Both the position numbers and the translations under genes were made by a program. From Rhynchopus euleeides (Eukaryota > Euglenozoa > Diplonemea > Diplonemida > Diplonemidae), in NCBI GenBank assembly GCA_963210315.1, contig OY723315.1, positions 186,001 to 250,000 of the forward strand: a stretch of DNA of 64,000 bases, written 5' to 3'. The notes under the pieces were generated by a model. It made no database searches, was not told the origin of the DNA, and was given only the letters and a program-made list of their open reading frames with translations. Shown one piece after another: positions 63,046 through 64,000 of this stretch. How positions within the stretch are numbered: position 1 is the stretch's first letter; the number at the start of each line of letters is the position of its first letter.

Positions 63046-64000
63046 GGCGTGTATCTATTTCACGGAATGAAAATAGGAATTTGGGGAAAAAATATTTTTT
63101 TGCACTATTTTTTGCACTTTTTTCCTTTGGATTTTATAGTGACCCTACTTGGTATTGGCCGAAAATTTTTATGTTCCCGGTCTTGGATGTGCTCAAACAG
63201 TCAAAAGAACACATTTTCCGGATGCAAAAAAAATTTGCACCTGGGGGTGGAGAGGGGGGTCGGAGGGCGGTGGTGTGAGAGGCTTGCTCTCGAGCTCAAA
63301 CCAACAGATGTTCACTACCGTGGCCTCCGGCGGCTGGGGGGCGGAACCCCCCAGACCCCCCCATGCGACATGTGCTATCTGTCAGTTGTGTTGTACTTGA
63401 GCGTATGCGACTATGGAGCCAGGCCAACAGACGTTCGCTACCGTGGCCTCCGGCGGCTGGGGGGCTCCGCCCCCCAGACCCCCCTGTGGCTTGTGCCTGG
63501 TCTTGGAGCCAAGCTTGCGCGTACGGGGCTGGGCATATCGGTTCACACCTCGCGGGAGGCTGGGCCGAGCCTAATCTCTCAGAGACGAACACCTTGCGAA
63601 TGCGATCGGGTTTGCGGGCTTGCGGCTATGACATCTCGAAAGGGTCGTCGGGGCCCGTGATATGTTTCGGGTTCACTTGGTGGGCATCCGTGGCGAGGAA
63701 CCACGTGTATGTGTGCGAGGAAGCAAGGAGATACCACACCGGAGCCACACAGCACCAGGTCGACCTGGATCTGGTCGAGCTCAGGGGGAAGGAAGCACAG
63801 TCACCAAAGTGAGTCACCACCGCCGGCCTCAACCACCAAACTGCAACGCAGAGGTTCCGCTATTCTCACAAGGAAGGCGCCCTGGGATGTACAGTGATTT
63901 GTGTGCAGCATCAAGAGGCACTGACCGCCTTGAACAGAGAGGTAGTGTACAGGTGGCGAGCAGTGGGAGGGCGTGCTGTGTCCTTCCACTTCCCCATCTA
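63046..64000. repeat. Duplicate of 41306-41343 plus 44985-45904 (uninterrupted)
   Basis: This copy lacks the 3.6-kb insertion seen at 41344-44984 and therefore shows the original target. It runs to the window end, so the right boundary is unseen. Confidence 0.95.
63304..63484 (-). repeat. Paired GC-hairpin repeats (copies 9 and 10)
   Basis: Same pair as 45208-45388 at the constant offset of 18096, with the same 122-bp spacing. Confidence 0.92.

Overview
This window looks like nuclear DNA of a GC-rich unicellular eukaryote. Introns have GTATG...TGCAG borders, proteins carry long poly-Q/S/P/G tracts, there is a full-length ABCA transporter and a tandem-CCCH-family regulator, and the DNA is full of eukaryotic transposons and homopolymer G/C tracts. 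No rRNA, tRNA, bacterial operon, CRISPR array or phage module was seen. A chromerid or other alveolate/alga is my best guess, but that rests on general character only and has low confidence.

Layout. 0.8-3.0 kb is a degenerate GC-rich minisatellite block built on a 15-bp core. 4.17-5.12 kb is a hAT-type transposon copy with a transposase fragment. 5.45-23.44 kb is the gene-bearing part, with three host genes all on the minus strand: a CCCH zinc-finger protein (5452-7006, three exons inferred), a 1250-residue protein of unknown family with one folded core (8945-12697), and a two-module ABCA transporter (17275-23442). A 660-bp poly-A retroposon (15841-16501) lies between the last two. No functional link between the three genes is evident.

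From about 27 kb to the end the window is a transposon island. It holds four insertions of a GGGGGCCCTCGCTAC-terminated family, each with its own 3-bp target duplication (27.0, 41.3-45.0, 42.3 and 62.9 kb). It also has an inverted-repeat element with a decayed transposase (33.5-35.4 kb), Tc1/mariner-like copies (35.5 and 36.2 kb), several MITEs (39.3, 49.7, 62.1 kb), two LINE 3' ends (51.4 and 54.7-56.7 kb) and related retroposons (48.2-48.9 kb). A second hAT copy has a perfect 8-bp duplication (53.7-54.7 kb), and a Mutator-like element has long terminal inverted repeats and a 9-bp duplication (57.3-58.4 kb). A 2-kb GTTATTACC-rich inverted-repeat element lies at 60.0-62.1 kb.

The most informative object is the 3.6-kb element at 41344-44984. 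An uninterrupted copy of its target exists at 63 kb, a smaller relative is nested inside it, and it carries a 41-bp satellite that inverts once. The first satellite units closely match the 3' end of a decayed reading frame about 0.4 kb upstream, which suggests a satellite born from coding sequence. A second notable item is a GC-rich hairpin repeat of about 60 bp, present in at least ten copies and usually in pairs.
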